From Streptomyces tibetensis (GTDB taxonomy: Bacteria > Actinomycetota > Actinomycetes > Streptomycetales > Streptomycetaceae), in assembly GCF_007655005.1 (NCBI RefSeq), contig NZ_SZVW01000034.1, positions 1-64,000 on the forward strand: 64,000 nt of DNA, written 5' to 3'. This document shows, piece by piece, positions 8,814 to 17,798 of this stretch. The notes under the pieces were generated by a model. The model saw only the letters and a list, made by a program, of their open reading frames with translations. It was not told where the DNA came from and searched no databases. Positions within the stretch are counted from its first letter, which is position 1, and the number at the start of each line of letters is the position of its first letter. Both the position numbers and the translations under genes were made by a program.

Positions 8814-9251
8814 TCAACCCCTCGACACCGCCCGGAACACCGGGACCCCCTCCCGGAACGCCACCTCCAGCTCCGCCCCGGCCGACAGGGTGGGCGGAGG
8901 GTCCGGATCCGCACCCGCGCGGGGGTGCAGTGGGTCCCCCGCGTGCACGATCTCCGTCATCATCCGCGGCCCCTCGGCCAGTTCGACCAGGGCGGCGACA
9001 TACGGGACGCGGTCCGGGAACGGCGGCAGGTCGTTGCGGTGGACGACGGACCAGGTGTAGAGCGTGGCGCGGCCGCTCGCCGTCTCCCACCTCACGTCCT
9101 CGCTCCAGCAGTGGGGGCAGAACTCGCGCGGGTAGTGGTGGGCCCGGCGGCAGGCCACGCAGCGGCGGATCAGCAGCCTGCCCTCGGCGGCAGCGTCCCA
9201 GTACGTCCGTGTGAAGGCGTCCGGCTCGGGCAGATCGAAGCGGCCGGTCAT
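8814..9251 (-). CDS. DUF35 / Zn-ribbon OB-fold acyl-CoA-associated protein
   Basis: 145 residues. A zinc ribbon with paired CxxC motifs (CVAC and CPHC, about residues 31-50) is followed by an OB fold (LYTWSVVHRNDLPPF, PYVAALVELAEGPRMMTEIV). DUF35 proteins act as non-catalytic partners of thiolase-like or MaoC-like enzymes, for example in steroid side-chain removal. The ATG overlaps the DoxX stop by one base (TGATG), so the operon is DoxX then DUF35, under the palindrome at 9704. The likely partner is the Cys-less thiolase at 4707, which shares the operator. Confidence 0.88.
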   Translation of the reverse strand: MTGRFDLPEPDAFTRTYWDAAAEGRLLIRRCVACRRAHHYPREFCPHCWSEDVRWETASGRATLYTWSVVHRNDLPPFPDRVPYVAALVELAEGPRMMTEIVHAGDPLHPRAGADPDPPPTLSAGAELEVAFREGVPVFRAVSRG

Positions 9252-9700
9252 CAGAACAGCCCCAGCGCGCTGTCCAGCGACCACGTCTGCCAGGACATGC
9301 CGAACAGCCCCACCACCGACATCAGCGCCATCATCGAGCTCTGCCCCTGCTCGGCGACGTCGTGGACCATGAGCGTGAAGTACAGCGCGTTGAGGAGGAA
9401 CCCGCCTACCAGGGCGATGGGGGTGAGGAAGCCGGTGATCAGGCCCAGTCCGAGCGCGAGTTCCGCGTAGACGACGACGTACGCCATCACGCGCGGGTGC
9501 GGCGCCACGGCCGCCTCGAATCCCGAACGGACGGCGCTCCAGCGGTGCTCGGCGGCTATGCCGGCGGCCCACGTGATGCCGGTGCCCCGCTCGAACCACG
9601 CCTTGCGGTCCTTGTGCCGCCAGCTCTCCAGCCACCACAGCCCGAGCCCGAGCCGCAGCACGGCCAGCCATTCCGCTCCGGTGAGCCAGATCGCGTCCAT
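9251..9700 (-). CDS. DoxX family membrane protein
   Basis: 149 residues with about four transmembrane helices, including WLAVLRLGLGLWWLESW, VMAYVVVYAELALGLGLITG and ALVGGFLLNALYFTLMVHD. DoxX proteins are small integral membrane proteins linked to quinone or thiosulfate redox. In actinobacterial catabolic operons their role is not defined. The perfect operator at 9704-9722 starts 4 bases before its ATG (9700), a position where bound repressor would occlude initiation. Confidence 0.85.
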   Translation of the reverse strand: MDAIWLTGAEWLAVLRLGLGLWWLESWRHKDRKAWFERGTGITWAAGIAAEHRWSAVRSGFEAAVAPHPRVMAYVVVYAELALGLGLITGFLTPIALVGGFLLNALYFTLMVHDVAEQGQSSMMALMSVVGLFGMSWQTWSLDSALGLF

Positions 9701-9703
9701 GCA

Positions 9704-9722
9704 ATCTGACGGTACGTCAGAT
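9704..9722. promoter_or_regulatory. Perfect palindromic operator
   Basis: ATCTGACGGTACGTCAGAT has two perfect 8-base arms around GTA and is the best copy of the regulon motif in the window. It sits directly upstream of the DoxX-DUF35 operon and 258 bases from the divergent monooxygenase gene. The rest of 9723-9980 is C-rich low-complexity DNA. Confidence 0.8.
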
Positions 9723-9980
9723 CAACGGATGCGCAAGCCCCCCGCGCAGCGTCCGGACCCCGGCCGGCCGGCAGACCCCGGCCCCGGAACCCAGGGCCGA
9801 GCCCGCACCCAGCACCCTGCGCCCCACACCCCGCACCCCGCACCCGCCACCCCGCCACAACCAGCCCCCCCCTCCCGGCGCCACGAGTCCGACCCCCTCC
9901 CCTGCAGCCGTGATCAATCCGAAATCAATTCAGGTCTTGACCGAGACCCATCAAGCAGTCCCGTGATTACGCTCGCGCTC

Positions 9981-11186
9981 ATGGCCGACTCCACACCTCC
10001 CACACACGCCTCCGCACAGCCCCCACCCGACCGCCCCGTCTACGTCATCGGCGGCGGCCCCGGCGGGCTCTCCGTGGCGTACGCGCTGCGTGCCCGGGGC
10101 GTACGGGCCGTCGTCCTGGAGAAGTCCGACCATGTCGGGGCGTCCTGGCGCCGCCACTACGACCGGCTGCACCTGCACACCACCCGCCGCCTCTCGGCCC
10201 TGCCCGGACTGCCGATGCCGCGCCGGTTCGGACGGTGGGTGTCCCGGGACGACGTGGTGCGGTACCTGGAGAAGTACGCCGAGCACCACCGCCTGGAGAT
10301 CGTCACCGGCGTCGAGGTGTCCCGCGTCGAGCGCACCGCCGACGGCACGGGCTGGCTGCTGCACGCGACCGGCGGCCGGGAGCTGACCGGCGCGGCGGTG
10401 GTCGTCGCCACCGGCTACAACCACACCCCGCGCCTGCCCGACTGGCCCGGCCGGTCCGCCTTCACCGGAGAGTTCCTGCACGCCGGCGAGTACCGCAGCG
10501 GCAAGCCCTACGCGGGTCGGGACGTCCTCGTCGTCGGGGTCGGCAACACCGGCGCCGAGATCGCCGTCGACCTGGTGGAGAGCGGTGCCTCCCGGGTCCG
10601 GCTCGCCGTGCGCACCGTCCCCCACATCGTGCGCCGTTCCACCGCCGGCTGGGCCGCCCAGTACAGCGGCGTCCTCGTCCGCCGGCTGCCGGTCGGCCTG
10701 GTCGACCGGATCTCCCGGCTGCAGGCCAAGGTGGCCGTGCCCGACCTGTCCGCCCACGGGCTGCCGCGTCCCGACACCGGGCTGTACACACGGGTGAAGC
10801 AGGGGGCCATCCCGGTGCAGGACGTCGGCCTGATCGACGCCGTGCGCAAGGGCAGGGTGGAGATCGTGGCGGCCGTGGAGGGCTTCGAGGGCGGCGACAA
10901 GATCGCCCTGGCCGACGGCAGCCGGATCTCCCCGGACGTGGTGGTCGCCGCCACCGGTTACGTCCGCGCCCTGGAGGACCTGGTCGGCCACCTCGACGTC
11001 CTCGACGACCGCGGCAGGCCCGTAGCGCACGGCGCCCGCACCCCGAGGACCGCTCCCGGCCTGTACTTCACCGGCTTCACCAACCCGATCAGCGGCAACC
11101 TCCGCGAGCTGGCGCTGGACGCGGTGAAGATCGCGAAGGCCGTCGCGCGGAACGGGGCGGGGAGCCTGTCCCGCCTGCCGGACTGA
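9981..11186 (+). CDS. FAD/NAD(P)-binding monooxygenase (flavin-containing monooxygenase type)
   Basis: 401 residues from ATG 9981. The FAD Rossmann motif is VYVIGGGPGGLSVAYALR (about 20-37). The NADPH Rossmann motif is VLVVGVGNTGAEIAVDL (about 183-199), and the ATGY sequences (VVATGYNHTP, VAATGYVRAL) are typical of the class. It resembles CzcO/YUCCA-like enzymes that oxygenate amines, sulfides or ketones. The adjacent CoA ligase and hydratase suggest it helps open or functionalise the carbon skeleton. GTG 9963 is an in-frame alternative start. Confidence 0.87.
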   Translation: MADSTPPTHASAQPPPDRPVYVIGGGPGGLSVAYALRARGVRAVVLEKSDHVGASWRRHYDRLHLHTTRRLSALPGLPMPRRFGRWVSRDDVVRYLEKYAEHHRLEIVTGVEVSRVERTADGTGWLLHATGGRELTGAAVVVATGYNHTPRLPDWPGRSAFTGEFLHAGEYRSGKPYAGRDVLVVGVGNTGAEIAVDLVESGASRVRLAVRTVPHIVRRSTAGWAAQYSGVLVRRLPVGLVDRISRLQAKVAVPDLSAHGLPRPDTGLYTRVKQGAIPVQDVGLIDAVRKGRVEIVAAVEGFEGGDKIALADGSRISPDVVVAATGYVRALEDLVGHLDVLDDRGRPVAHGARTPRTAPGLYFTGFTNPISGNLRELALDAVKIAKAVARNGAGSLSRLPD

Positions 11187-11241
11187 GAGGCCGGGGCTCC
11201 TCGGTCGACAGCTTCGGCAACTTTGCCCGCCCACACCGTTC

Positions 11242-11280
11242 CTGACGTCGCATCAGTTCAGTAACCTGACAGAGCGTCAG
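11242..11280. promoter_or_regulatory. Tandem operators upstream of the acyl-CoA synthetase
   Basis: CTGACGTCGCATCAG (11242-11256) and CTGACAGAGCGTCAG (11266-11280) each differ from the consensus CTGACGnnnCGTCAG by one arm position. Their centres are 24 bases apart, so they lie near the same helix face. ATG 11314 follows. Confidence 0.7.
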
Positions 11281-11313
11281 TTAGCGGCTGTCTCACAGGA
11301 GCGGGCGGAAACG

Positions 11314-13539
11314 ATGCTTGGATCGACTCACGGCACCCTCACCACCGACTCCCGCCGGACCCGGGCCATCGCCTGTGGCGAGCGGTCCGGGCCCGTCGTG
11401 CACGGCAGGCCGGCCCAGTCGGGCGACCTCGACGTCAGCGGACGGCCACTGCACGCCGACGTACCCGATCTCGACCGTTTCTTCCGCCCGCGGTCCGTCG
11501 CCGTGATCGGCGCCTCCGACGCCGAGGGCCGCCCGAACACCGGCATCACGCGGCAGCTGGCCGACTGGGCGGAGCGGGTCGGCGCCCGGCTGTACCCGGT
11601 GCATCCCAGCCGGCCGTCCGTCTTCGGCATCCCCTGCTCCCCTTCCGTCACCGGTCTGCCCGAGCAGGTCGATCTGGCCGTGGTGCTGGTCGGCGACCCC
11701 CTGCCGGTGATCGAGGAACTGGCCGAGGCCAAGGCCCGGTTCGCGGTCGTGTTCGCGTCCGGGTTCGCGGAGACCGGGCCCGAGGGCGAGGCCGCGCAGC
11801 TGCGACTGACCGCCGCCGTCGCACAGTCCGGGCTGCGGCTGCTGGGCCCCAACACCAACCTCAACGCCTTCGAACGGTTCCGCGACGACCTTCAGGGCCC
11901 GGCGATCGCGCTGATCACCCAGTCCGGACACCAGGGCCGCCCCGTCTTCGCCCTCCAGGAACTCGGCATCCGCCTCACCCACTGGGCCCCCACCGGCAAC
12001 GAGGCCGACCTGGACAGCGCCGACTTCCTCTCCTACTTCGCCGAGCAGCCCGAGATCGGCGCCATCGCCTGCTACCTCGAAGGGCTGAAGGACGGCCGCT
12101 CCTTCCTGCTCGCCGCCGACCGGGCCGCCCGGCGCGGAGTCCCGGTCGTCGCCGTCAAGGTGGGCCGTACCGAGACCGGCGCCCGCACGGCCGCCTCCCA
12201 CACCGGCAAACTGACCGGCGCCGACGCGGTGGTGGACGCGGCGCTGCGCCAGTACGGCGTGATCCGCGTCGACGGGCTCGACGAACTCCAGGACACGGCC
12301 GCCCTCCTGGCCCGGGCCCGGCCGCCGCGGGCCGACGGCGTCGTCGTCTACTCCATCTCCGGGGGCACGGGCGCGCACGTCGCCGACCTGGCGACCGAGG
12401 CGGGCCTGAGCCTGCCGGTCCTGTCCGAGGCCAAACAGGCCGAGCTGCACCAGTGGATCCCCGAGTACCTGTCCGTCGCCAACCCGGTCGACAACGGCGG
12501 GCATCCGGTCGGGGACGAACGCGGCCGGAAGATCATCGACGCCCTCCTCGACGATCCCGCCGTGGGCGTGCTGATCTGCCCGGTCACCGGGCCGTTCCCG
12601 CCGCTCAGCGACCGGCTCGTACGAGACCTGGTGGACGCGGCCGAGCGGACGGACAAGCTGGTGTGCGTGGTGTGGGGGTCGCCGGTCGGCACCGAGCCCG
12701 CCTACCGCGAGGTGCTGCTCGGCTCCTCCCGCGTGGCCACCTTCCGCACGGTCGGCAACTGTCTCACCGCCGTCCGCGCCCACCTCGCCCACCACCGCTT
12801 CACGACCGCCTACCGCTCCCCCTTCGACGAGGCCCCGCGCACCCCCTCGCCCTCCTACCGCAAGGCGCAGGCGCTGATGCAGCCCGGCCGGCAGCTGAGC
12901 GAGCACGCGGCGAAGCAGCTGCTGCGGGCGTACGGCATCCGCGTACCGCGCGAGCAGCTGGTGACCAGTGCGGCGGCGGCCGTCCGCGCGGCCGGGCTCG
13001 TGGGCTACCCGGTGGTGATGAAGGCCTCCGGCGCGCGGATCGCCCACAAGACGGAGCTGGGCCTGGTGAAGATCGGGCTGACCTCGGCCAGCCAGGTCCG
13101 CGACGCCTACCGCGAGCTGACCGACATCGCCCGCTACGAGGACGTCGCCCTGGACGGCGTCCTGGTCTGCCAGATGGTCGAGCAGGGCGTGGAGATGGTG
13201 GTCGGGGTCGCCCACGACGACCTGTTCGGCCCGACGGTGAGCGTCGGACTCGGCGGTGTGCTCGTCGAGGTGCTGCGTGACACCGCCGTGGGGGTGCCGC
13301 CCTTCGGGGAGGAGCAGGCGCGGGACATGCTCGCCGGGCTGCGCGGACGGGCACTGCTCGACGGGGTCCGGGGGCGCCCCCCGGCGGATCGGGACGCGCT
13401 GGTCGAGGTCGTCCTGCGGGTGCAGCGCATGGCGCTGGAACTCGGGGACCAACTGGCGGAACTGGAGATCAACCCGCTGCTGGTCCTGCCGCAGGGGCAG
13501 GGTGCCGTGGCGCTGGACGCGCTGGCGGTGTGCCGCTGA
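11314..13539 (+). CDS. Acyl-CoA synthetase, ADP-forming (CoA-binding + ligase + ATP-grasp) family
   Basis: 741 residues. Domain order: CoA-binding domain (about 45-150, SVAVIGASDAEGRPNTGITRQL), succinyl-CoA-ligase-like domains (about 160-480, with GPNTNLNAFE, ITQSGHQG, AASHTGKLTGADAVVDAAL), then an ATP-grasp domain (about 510-735, AKQLLRAYGIRVPREQLV, GYPVVMKASG, AHKTELGLVKIGL, ending LAELEINPLLVLP). Fused proteins of this type activate carboxylic acids with ATP to ADP or act as CoA transferase-like ligases. It overlaps the enoyl-CoA hydratase start (TGATG) and follows two operators, so it probably primes a pathway acid. Confidence 0.88.
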   Translation: MLGSTHGTLTTDSRRTRAIACGERSGPVVHGRPAQSGDLDVSGRPLHADVPDLDRFFRPRSVAVIGASDAEGRPNTGITRQLADWAERVGARLYPVHPSRPSVFGIPCSPSVTGLPEQVDLAVVLVGDPLPVIEELAEAKARFAVVFASGFAETGPEGEAAQLRLTAAVAQSGLRLLGPNTNLNAFERFRDDLQGPAIALITQSGHQGRPVFALQELGIRLTHWAPTGNEADLDSADFLSYFAEQPEIGAIACYLEGLKDGRSFLLAADRAARRGVPVVAVKVGRTETGARTAASHTGKLTGADAVVDAALRQYGVIRVDGLDELQDTAALLARARPPRADGVVVYSISGGTGAHVADLATEAGLSLPVLSEAKQAELHQWIPEYLSVANPVDNGGHPVGDERGRKIIDALLDDPAVGVLICPVTGPFPPLSDRLVRDLVDAAERTDKLVCVVWGSPVGTEPAYREVLLGSSRVATFRTVGNCLTAVRAHLAHHRFTTAYRSPFDEAPRTPSPSYRKAQALMQPGRQLSEHAAKQLLRAYGIRVPREQLVTSAAAAVRAAGLVGYPVVMKASGARIAHKTELGLVKIGLTSASQVRDAYRELTDIARYEDVALDGVLVCQMVEQGVEMVVGVAHDDLFGPTVSVGLGGVLVEVLRDTAVGVPPFGEEQARDMLAGLRGRALLDGVRGRPPADRDALVEVVLRVQRMALELGDQLAELEINPLLVLPQGQGAVALDALAVCR

Positions 13540-14330
13540 TGACGGAGCCCGCGGTGCTGCACACGACCACGGACCAGGTCCTCTCCCTCACCCTCAACCG
13601 GCCCGAGAGCCTCAACGCCCTCACGCCCGGGCAGCGCGAGGAGATCATCCGGCTGATGGCGGAGGCCTCGGCCACGGCGGAGGTGCGGGCTGTCGTGATC
13701 ACCGGGGCGGGCCGCGGCTTCTGCTCCGGAGCGGACCTCCGGGGCGCCGGCACGCCCGGCAAACGCCTCGCGGGCGATGTCGCACGCACGCTGCGCACCG
13801 GTGCCCAGCGTCTGATCGCCGCCGTACTCGACTGCGAGAAGCCGGTGATCGCGGCGGTGAACGGCACGGCGGCCGGCCTCGGCGCGCACCTCGCGTTCGC
13901 CTGCGATCTGGTCCTCGCGGCCGAATCCGCCCGGTTCGTCGAGGTGTTCGTCCGGCGCGGACTGGTCCCCGACGGGGGCGGCGCCTACCTCCTGCCGCGG
14001 CTCGTCGGCCCGCAGCGGGCGAAGGAGCTGATGTTCTTCGGCGACGCGCTCACCGCGCCGGACGCCGAACGCCTCGGGCTCGTCAACCGGGTCGTGCCCG
14101 ACGAGGAGCTTCAGAAGACGGCGCGCGCCTGGGCCGAGCGCCTCGCCGCCGGCCCGACCCGGGCCCTCGCCCTGACCAAGCAGCTCGTCAACGCCTCCCT
14201 CGACACCGACCGCGCCGCCGCCTTCGCCGCGGAGGCCGCCGCGCAGGAGATCAACATGACGACGGCGGACGCACGAGAGGGCATGCGGAGCTTCGTGGAG
14301 CGGCGGAGCGCGGAGTTCGGGGGACGCTGA
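13539..14330 (+). CDS. Enoyl-CoA hydratase/isomerase family protein
   Basis: 263 residues of crotonase fold: LSLTLNRPESLNALTPG, the first oxyanion-hole strand GAGRGFCSGADL, the second NGTAAGLGAHLAFACDLVLA, and the GLVPDGGGAYLLPRLVG region, which carries Asp where many hydratases have a catalytic Glu. It hydrates or isomerises enoyl-CoA esters, or in this superfamily may cleave ring ketones. ATG 13539 overlaps the synthetase stop by one base; GTG 13530 is less likely. Confidence 0.9.
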   Translation: MTEPAVLHTTTDQVLSLTLNRPESLNALTPGQREEIIRLMAEASATAEVRAVVITGAGRGFCSGADLRGAGTPGKRLAGDVARTLRTGAQRLIAAVLDCEKPVIAAVNGTAAGLGAHLAFACDLVLAAESARFVEVFVRRGLVPDGGGAYLLPRLVGPQRAKELMFFGDALTAPDAERLGLVNRVVPDEELQKTARAWAERLAAGPTRALALTKQLVNASLDTDRAAAFAAEAAAQEINMTTADAREGMRSFVERRSAEFGGR

Positions 14331-14340
14331 CCCTTCCTAT

Positions 14341-14355
14341 CTGACGAAGTGTCAG
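14341..14355. promoter_or_regulatory. Palindromic operator upstream of the flavin reductase
   Basis: CTGACGAAGTGTCAG, preceded by AT, matches the consensus with one arm change. It lies 13 bases before the GTG at 14369, which suggests this gene has its own short-leader promoter rather than only read-through from the hydratase. Confidence 0.7.
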
Positions 14356-14368
14356 CTTCAATGACGGT

Positions 14369-14992
14369 GTGATGGGACAAGCAGGGATGGCGGAAGCCGC
14401 CGTCCGTTACCTCAGGTCCGTGGGCACAGCCGTCCCGGCGCCGGTCGAGGCGCTGCCGCGGCCCGAACTGCGCTGTGTCGGCGCCGACGAGCGGGCCCCG
14501 CTCGACCCACGGGAGTTCCGCAGGGTCCTGGGGAACTTCGCGTCGGGCGTGGCCGTCGTCACGGCACCCGCCGCCACGGTCGGCGACCCTCCCGCCGGCT
14601 TCGCCTGCCAGTCCTTCGCCTCCCTCTCCCTCGACCCGCCCCTGGTCGCCTTCATGGTGGGCCGGACGTCGACGACCTGGCCGCGGATCGCCCGCGCGGG
14701 GGTGTTCTGCGTGAACGTCCTGGGGTCCGGCCAGGGCGAGTTGTGCCGCTCCTTCGCGGTGAGCGGCGCGGACAAGTTCGCGGGGGTGGCGTACGACGCG
14801 GCGCCGCTGTCGGGCTCGCCGCGGCTGACAGGGGCCGTGGCGTGGATCGACTGCGCGATCCACGCCGTACACACCGGCGGCGACCACCTCATCGTGGTCG
14901 GCCGGGTGAACGCCCTCGGTGCGGGCGAGGACGATCCGGACGGACCGCTGCTCTTCCACCGAGGGCGCTTCGCGCGAGTGACGACCCCGTAG
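14369..14992 (+). CDS. Flavin reductase family protein (NAD(P)H:FMN/FAD oxidoreductase)
   Basis: 207 residues. After a 40-residue leader the flavin-reductase split barrel begins FRRVLGNFASGVAVVT, with ACQSFASLSLDPPLVAFMVGRTSTTWPRI, GVFCVNVLGSGQGELCRSFA and the C-terminal GDHLIVVGRVNAL. This is the small component of two-component monooxygenases (HpaC/HsaB type), supplying reduced flavin. No large oxygenase component is adjacent, so the partner is unknown; one of the acyl-CoA-dehydrogenase-like proteins or a distal oxygenase are candidates. GTG 14369 is followed directly by ATG 14372. Confidence 0.87.
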   Translation: MMGQAGMAEAAVRYLRSVGTAVPAPVEALPRPELRCVGADERAPLDPREFRRVLGNFASGVAVVTAPAATVGDPPAGFACQSFASLSLDPPLVAFMVGRTSTTWPRIARAGVFCVNVLGSGQGELCRSFAVSGADKFAGVAYDAAPLSGSPRLTGAVAWIDCAIHAVHTGGDHLIVVGRVNALGAGEDDPDGPLLFHRGRFARVTTP

Positions 14993-15207
14993 GGCTCAGG
15001 CTGCCGCCTCCCCAGGCCACAGGCTGCCGCCCCGAAGGGCTCAGGCCGCCGTCCCGGAGGACTCAGGCTGCCGCCCCGGAGGCCACAAGCTGCCGCCCCG
15101 GAGGGCTCAGGCTGCCGCCCCGAAGGCCACAGGCCGCCGCCCCCGTGGGGCTCAGGCCGGCGCCCCGGAGGCCACAGGCCGCCGCCCCCGTGGGGCTCAG
15201 GCCGGCG
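14993..15207. repeat. Tandem 22-23 bp repeat between convergent genes (about 10 units)
   Basis: Units of the type GGGCTCAGGCTGCCGCCCCGGA follow one another without spacers from the flavin reductase stop into the methyltransferase 3' end. Each carries GGCTCAGG or GGCCACAGG. The first form equals the methyltransferase stop codon (TCA on this strand) and its flanks, so the array looks like amplified 3'-terminal coding sequence. Confidence 0.85.
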
Positions 15208-16318
15208 TCAGCCGCCACAGGGACGTGACCTCGGCGGATCGCGCGGCATGGAGCGGATCGCCGGTGTCCCGTACGCGAGAGTGGCGCGGGCGGGTGTGGA
15301 GCCGGTCGGCGACGCGCAGGCCCGCCGCCGCGATGGCGGCCGGCACCGCGCCCCGGTCGCGCAGCCCGAGCCGTTCGGCGAGGTCGGACAGGACGAGCCA
15401 GCCCTCGCCGCCGGGTTCCAGCCGTTCGGCGAGCCCGCTCAGGAAGCCCTGGAGCATCGAACCGCCCGCGTCGTAGACGCCCAGGTCGAGGTCGGAGGTG
15501 GGCCGGGCGGGGAGCCAGGGCGGGTTGCAGACGACGAGGCCGGCACGGCCGTCGGGGTACAGGCCGGGCCCGGTGACGCGGACGGTGCCCGCGAGCCCCA
15601 GCCGCCGTACGTTCGCCCGGGCGCACTCCCGTGCCCGGGCGCCGACGTCGGTGGCGACCACCTGCCCGACCCCGCGCCGGGCCAGCACGGCGGCCAGCAC
15701 ACCGGTGCCCGTGCCCAGGTCGAACGCCGTACGCACGGTCCCGCCGCCCGGCAGGGGCGCCCGTGCGACGAGGTCGACGTACTCGCTCCTGGTCGGCGCG
15801 AACACCCCGTAGTGCGGGTGGATCCGCGCGCCGAGCGCCGGTACGGCAACGCCCCTCTCCCGCCACTCCCGGGCGCCGATCACCCCCAGCAGTTCGGTGA
15901 GAGCGACGGCGACGGGCCCGCCGGACGGGGGCCCGTAGGCCTCGTCGCACGCCCGGCGTACATCCGGCGCGCGGCGCAGCGCCAGGGTGTGGTCGGCCTC
16001 CAGCAGGACGAGCAACTTGCCGAGCACACGCGCACGGTGGGCGCGGTACCGGCGGTGTGCGTGAAACGCCTCGGCCGGGCATTCCGGCGCTTCGGGCGCG
16101 CTGCGGCCGACACGGCGGTCCATGGCACGCAGCAGCTGTCGGGCGTTGTGGAAATCCCCGCGCCACAGCAACGCGGTGCCCTCGCAGGCGAGTCGGTGGG
16201 CGACGGCGGCCGGCATCAGGTCGTCGGCGACGACGACCCGGCGGGGCAGGGGCAGCCCGGACTCAGAGTGCCAGCGGGCGGAACGGGGTTGAGCCTCGAC
16301 CCAGTGGATCGTGGACAC
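15197..16318 (-). CDS. Class I SAM-dependent methyltransferase with NPPW motif
   Basis: 373 residues. The N-terminal helical part (about 30-150) has a basic stretch FHAHRRYRAHRARVLGK. The C-terminal Rossmann methyltransferase domain (about 175-310) has motif I FDLGTGTGVLAAVLARRG, motif II VVATDVGARA and motif IV VVCNPPWLP. NPPW is the hallmark of N-methyltransferases acting on amide, guanine or adenine nitrogens (PrmC/RsmC type). The split layout resembles the RsmC/RlmG group, so an rRNA or protein-glutamine target is possible. GTG 16318 has CGAGGAG upstream. Confidence 0.82.
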   Translation of the reverse strand: MSTIHWVEAQPRSARWHSESGLPLPRRVVVADDLMPAAVAHRLACEGTALLWRGDFHNARQLLRAMDRRVGRSAPEAPECPAEAFHAHRRYRAHRARVLGKLLVLLEADHTLALRRAPDVRRACDEAYGPPSGGPVAVALTELLGVIGAREWRERGVAVPALGARIHPHYGVFAPTRSEYVDLVARAPLPGGGTVRTAFDLGTGTGVLAAVLARRGVGQVVATDVGARARECARANVRRLGLAGTVRVTGPGLYPDGRAGLVVCNPPWLPARPTSDLDLGVYDAGGSMLQGFLSGLAERLEPGGEGWLVLSDLAERLGLRDRGAVPAAIAAAGLRVADRLHTRPRHSRVRDTGDPLHAARSAEVTSLWRLTPA

Positions 16319-16400
16319 GGCAGACTCCTCGGAAGGTCGAACGTGAGCGAACGCGCGAAGTCACGACGACCACGTCACCGAGGACCATGCCGAGTGTCAT
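16263..16400 (-). CDS. Possible 45-residue leader peptide overlapping the methyltransferase start
   Basis: ATG 16400 is preceded at good spacing by AAAGGTGA. The frame encodes MTLGMVLGDVVVVTSRVRSR and continues past the methyltransferase GTG, whose ribosome site lies inside it. It could be a regulatory upstream ORF. No homologue comes to mind, and a chance ORF is equally possible at this GC. Confidence 0.25.
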   Translation of the reverse strand: MTLGMVLGDVVVVTSRVRSRSTFRGVCRVHDPLGRGSTPFRPLAL

Positions 16401-16601
16401 CAAGTCACCTTTCGAGGCAGTGCGGTAGCAGCACTCAGAATAGGCCGACCAGCCGGAGCGTCGCGGCGGATCGGGGAGACAGAGCCATGAACACCGAGCG
16501 CACAAGCGGATCCGCAACACCGCCCGGACGGGCCTCGGGCGGCGCGGCAAGGGCTGAACGCCGGTGACCGGCCCGGTCTCGAGCCGGGTGACGGCCCGGG
16601 T

Positions 16602-17743
16602 TCAGGCCACCGCCACCTCGCCCCCCGCCCTCCGCCGGATCACCAGCGCCATCAGCGCCGCCGCCGCGCACAGCGCCCCCGACGCGTACCAGACCACGTC
16701 GTACGTGCCGAACGTGTCGCGGGCGACACCGCCCAGGAAGGCGACGAGGGCGGCGCCGACCTGGTGGGAGGCGAGGACCCAGCCGAAGACGATCGCGCTG
16801 TCCTCGCCGTACTGCTCGCGGCACAGGGCGAGGGTGGGCGGGACGGTGGCGACCCAGTCGAGGCCGTAGAAGACGATGAAGAAGATCATCGGAGGGTGGA
16901 CCGCGGGGCCCAGCAGGAGCGGCAGGAACATCAGCGACACGCCCCGCAGCGCGTAGTACACCGCCAGCAGGCGGCGCGGCTCGAAGCGGTCGGTGAACCA
17001 CCCGGAGGCGATCGTGCCGACGACGTCGAAGACGCCGATGACGGCGAGCAGGGACGCGGCGGCCTGGACGGGCATGTGGTGGTCGTGGGCCGCGGGGATG
17101 AAGTGGGTCTGGATCAGGCCGTTGGTGGAGGCGCCGCAGATCGCGAAGGTGCCGGCGAGCAGCCAGAACGGGCCGGTGCGCACGACGGAGAGCAGCACGG
17201 TCACGGCCCGGCGGGCCGCACCGCGGACGGGCGGGGGCTTCGGCACGAACTCGGCCGCCCCGTACGGCTTCTGGCCGACGTCGGCCGGGTGGTCGTGCAG
17301 CAGGAGCCATACGAACGGCACGACCGCGAGCGCGGCGAGCGCGACCGTCACGGCCGCCGGTCGCCAGTCGTACCGGTCGATGATCCAGGACAGCAGGGGC
17401 AGGAAGATGAGCTGGCCGGAGGCCGAGGCGGCGGTGAGGATGCCGCTGACCAGGCCGCGTCGTGCGGTGAACCAGCGGTTGGTGACGGTCGCCGCGAAGG
17501 CCAGCGCCATGGAGCCGGAGCCGAGGCCGACGAGCAGGCCCCAGCAGAGCATCAGCTGCCAGGCCGCGGTCATCCACACGGTGAGCCAGGAACCGGCGGC
17601 GATCACGGTCAGGGCGACCGCGACGACCCGGCGGATGCCGAAGCGGTCCATCAGGGCCGCCGCGAACGGGGCCGTCAGACCGTACAGGGCGAGGTTCACC
17701 GAGACGGCGGCGCCGATGGTGCCGCGCGACCAGTCGAACTCGT
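16602..17743 (-). pseudogene. MFS transporter, 3' part (gene split by the integrative element)
   Basis: Encodes about 380 residues of a major facilitator: FDWSRGTIGAAVSVNLALYG, FAAALMDRFGIRRVV (the loop 2-3 motif), WFTARRGLVSGILTAASASGQ and further helices to GGEVAVA. The reading frame is intact but begins in mid-protein at the attachment core (17735-17743). The missing N-terminus lies at 27526-27702, and joining the two across the core gives LLIDPLHDEF-DWSRGTIG in frame. The family resembles OFA/monocarboxylate-type MFS carriers. It was probably a transporter for the neighbouring catabolic substrate before disruption. Confidence 0.92.
17735..17743. other. Left attachment core (attL)
   Basis: CGAACTCGT lies inside the codons for E-F of the MFS gene. 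The element side continues GGTAGAACTTTGGGGCA. Combined with the right-end arm CCCCCAAGCATCACCACA, this gives a roughly 50-bp attP with inverted CCCCAA/TTGGGG and ACCAC/GTGGT arms, as expected for serine integrases. The exact crossover dinucleotide cannot be read from one junction pair. Confidence 0.75.
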
Positions 17744-17798
17744 GGTAGAACTTTGGGGCATACAGCACGGTGAGCAGGAACAAGGGGGGCCAGGCCAG

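Noticed and set aside
11293..13452. 719-codon open frame on the - strand
   Set aside because: Lies antisense to the acyl-CoA synthetase whose domains are clear; typical GC-driven shadow.
2813..15000. Secondary-metabolite (polyketide/NRPS) cluster
   Set aside because: No PKS, NRPS or terpene synthase; the enzymes are those of CoA-ester catabolism.
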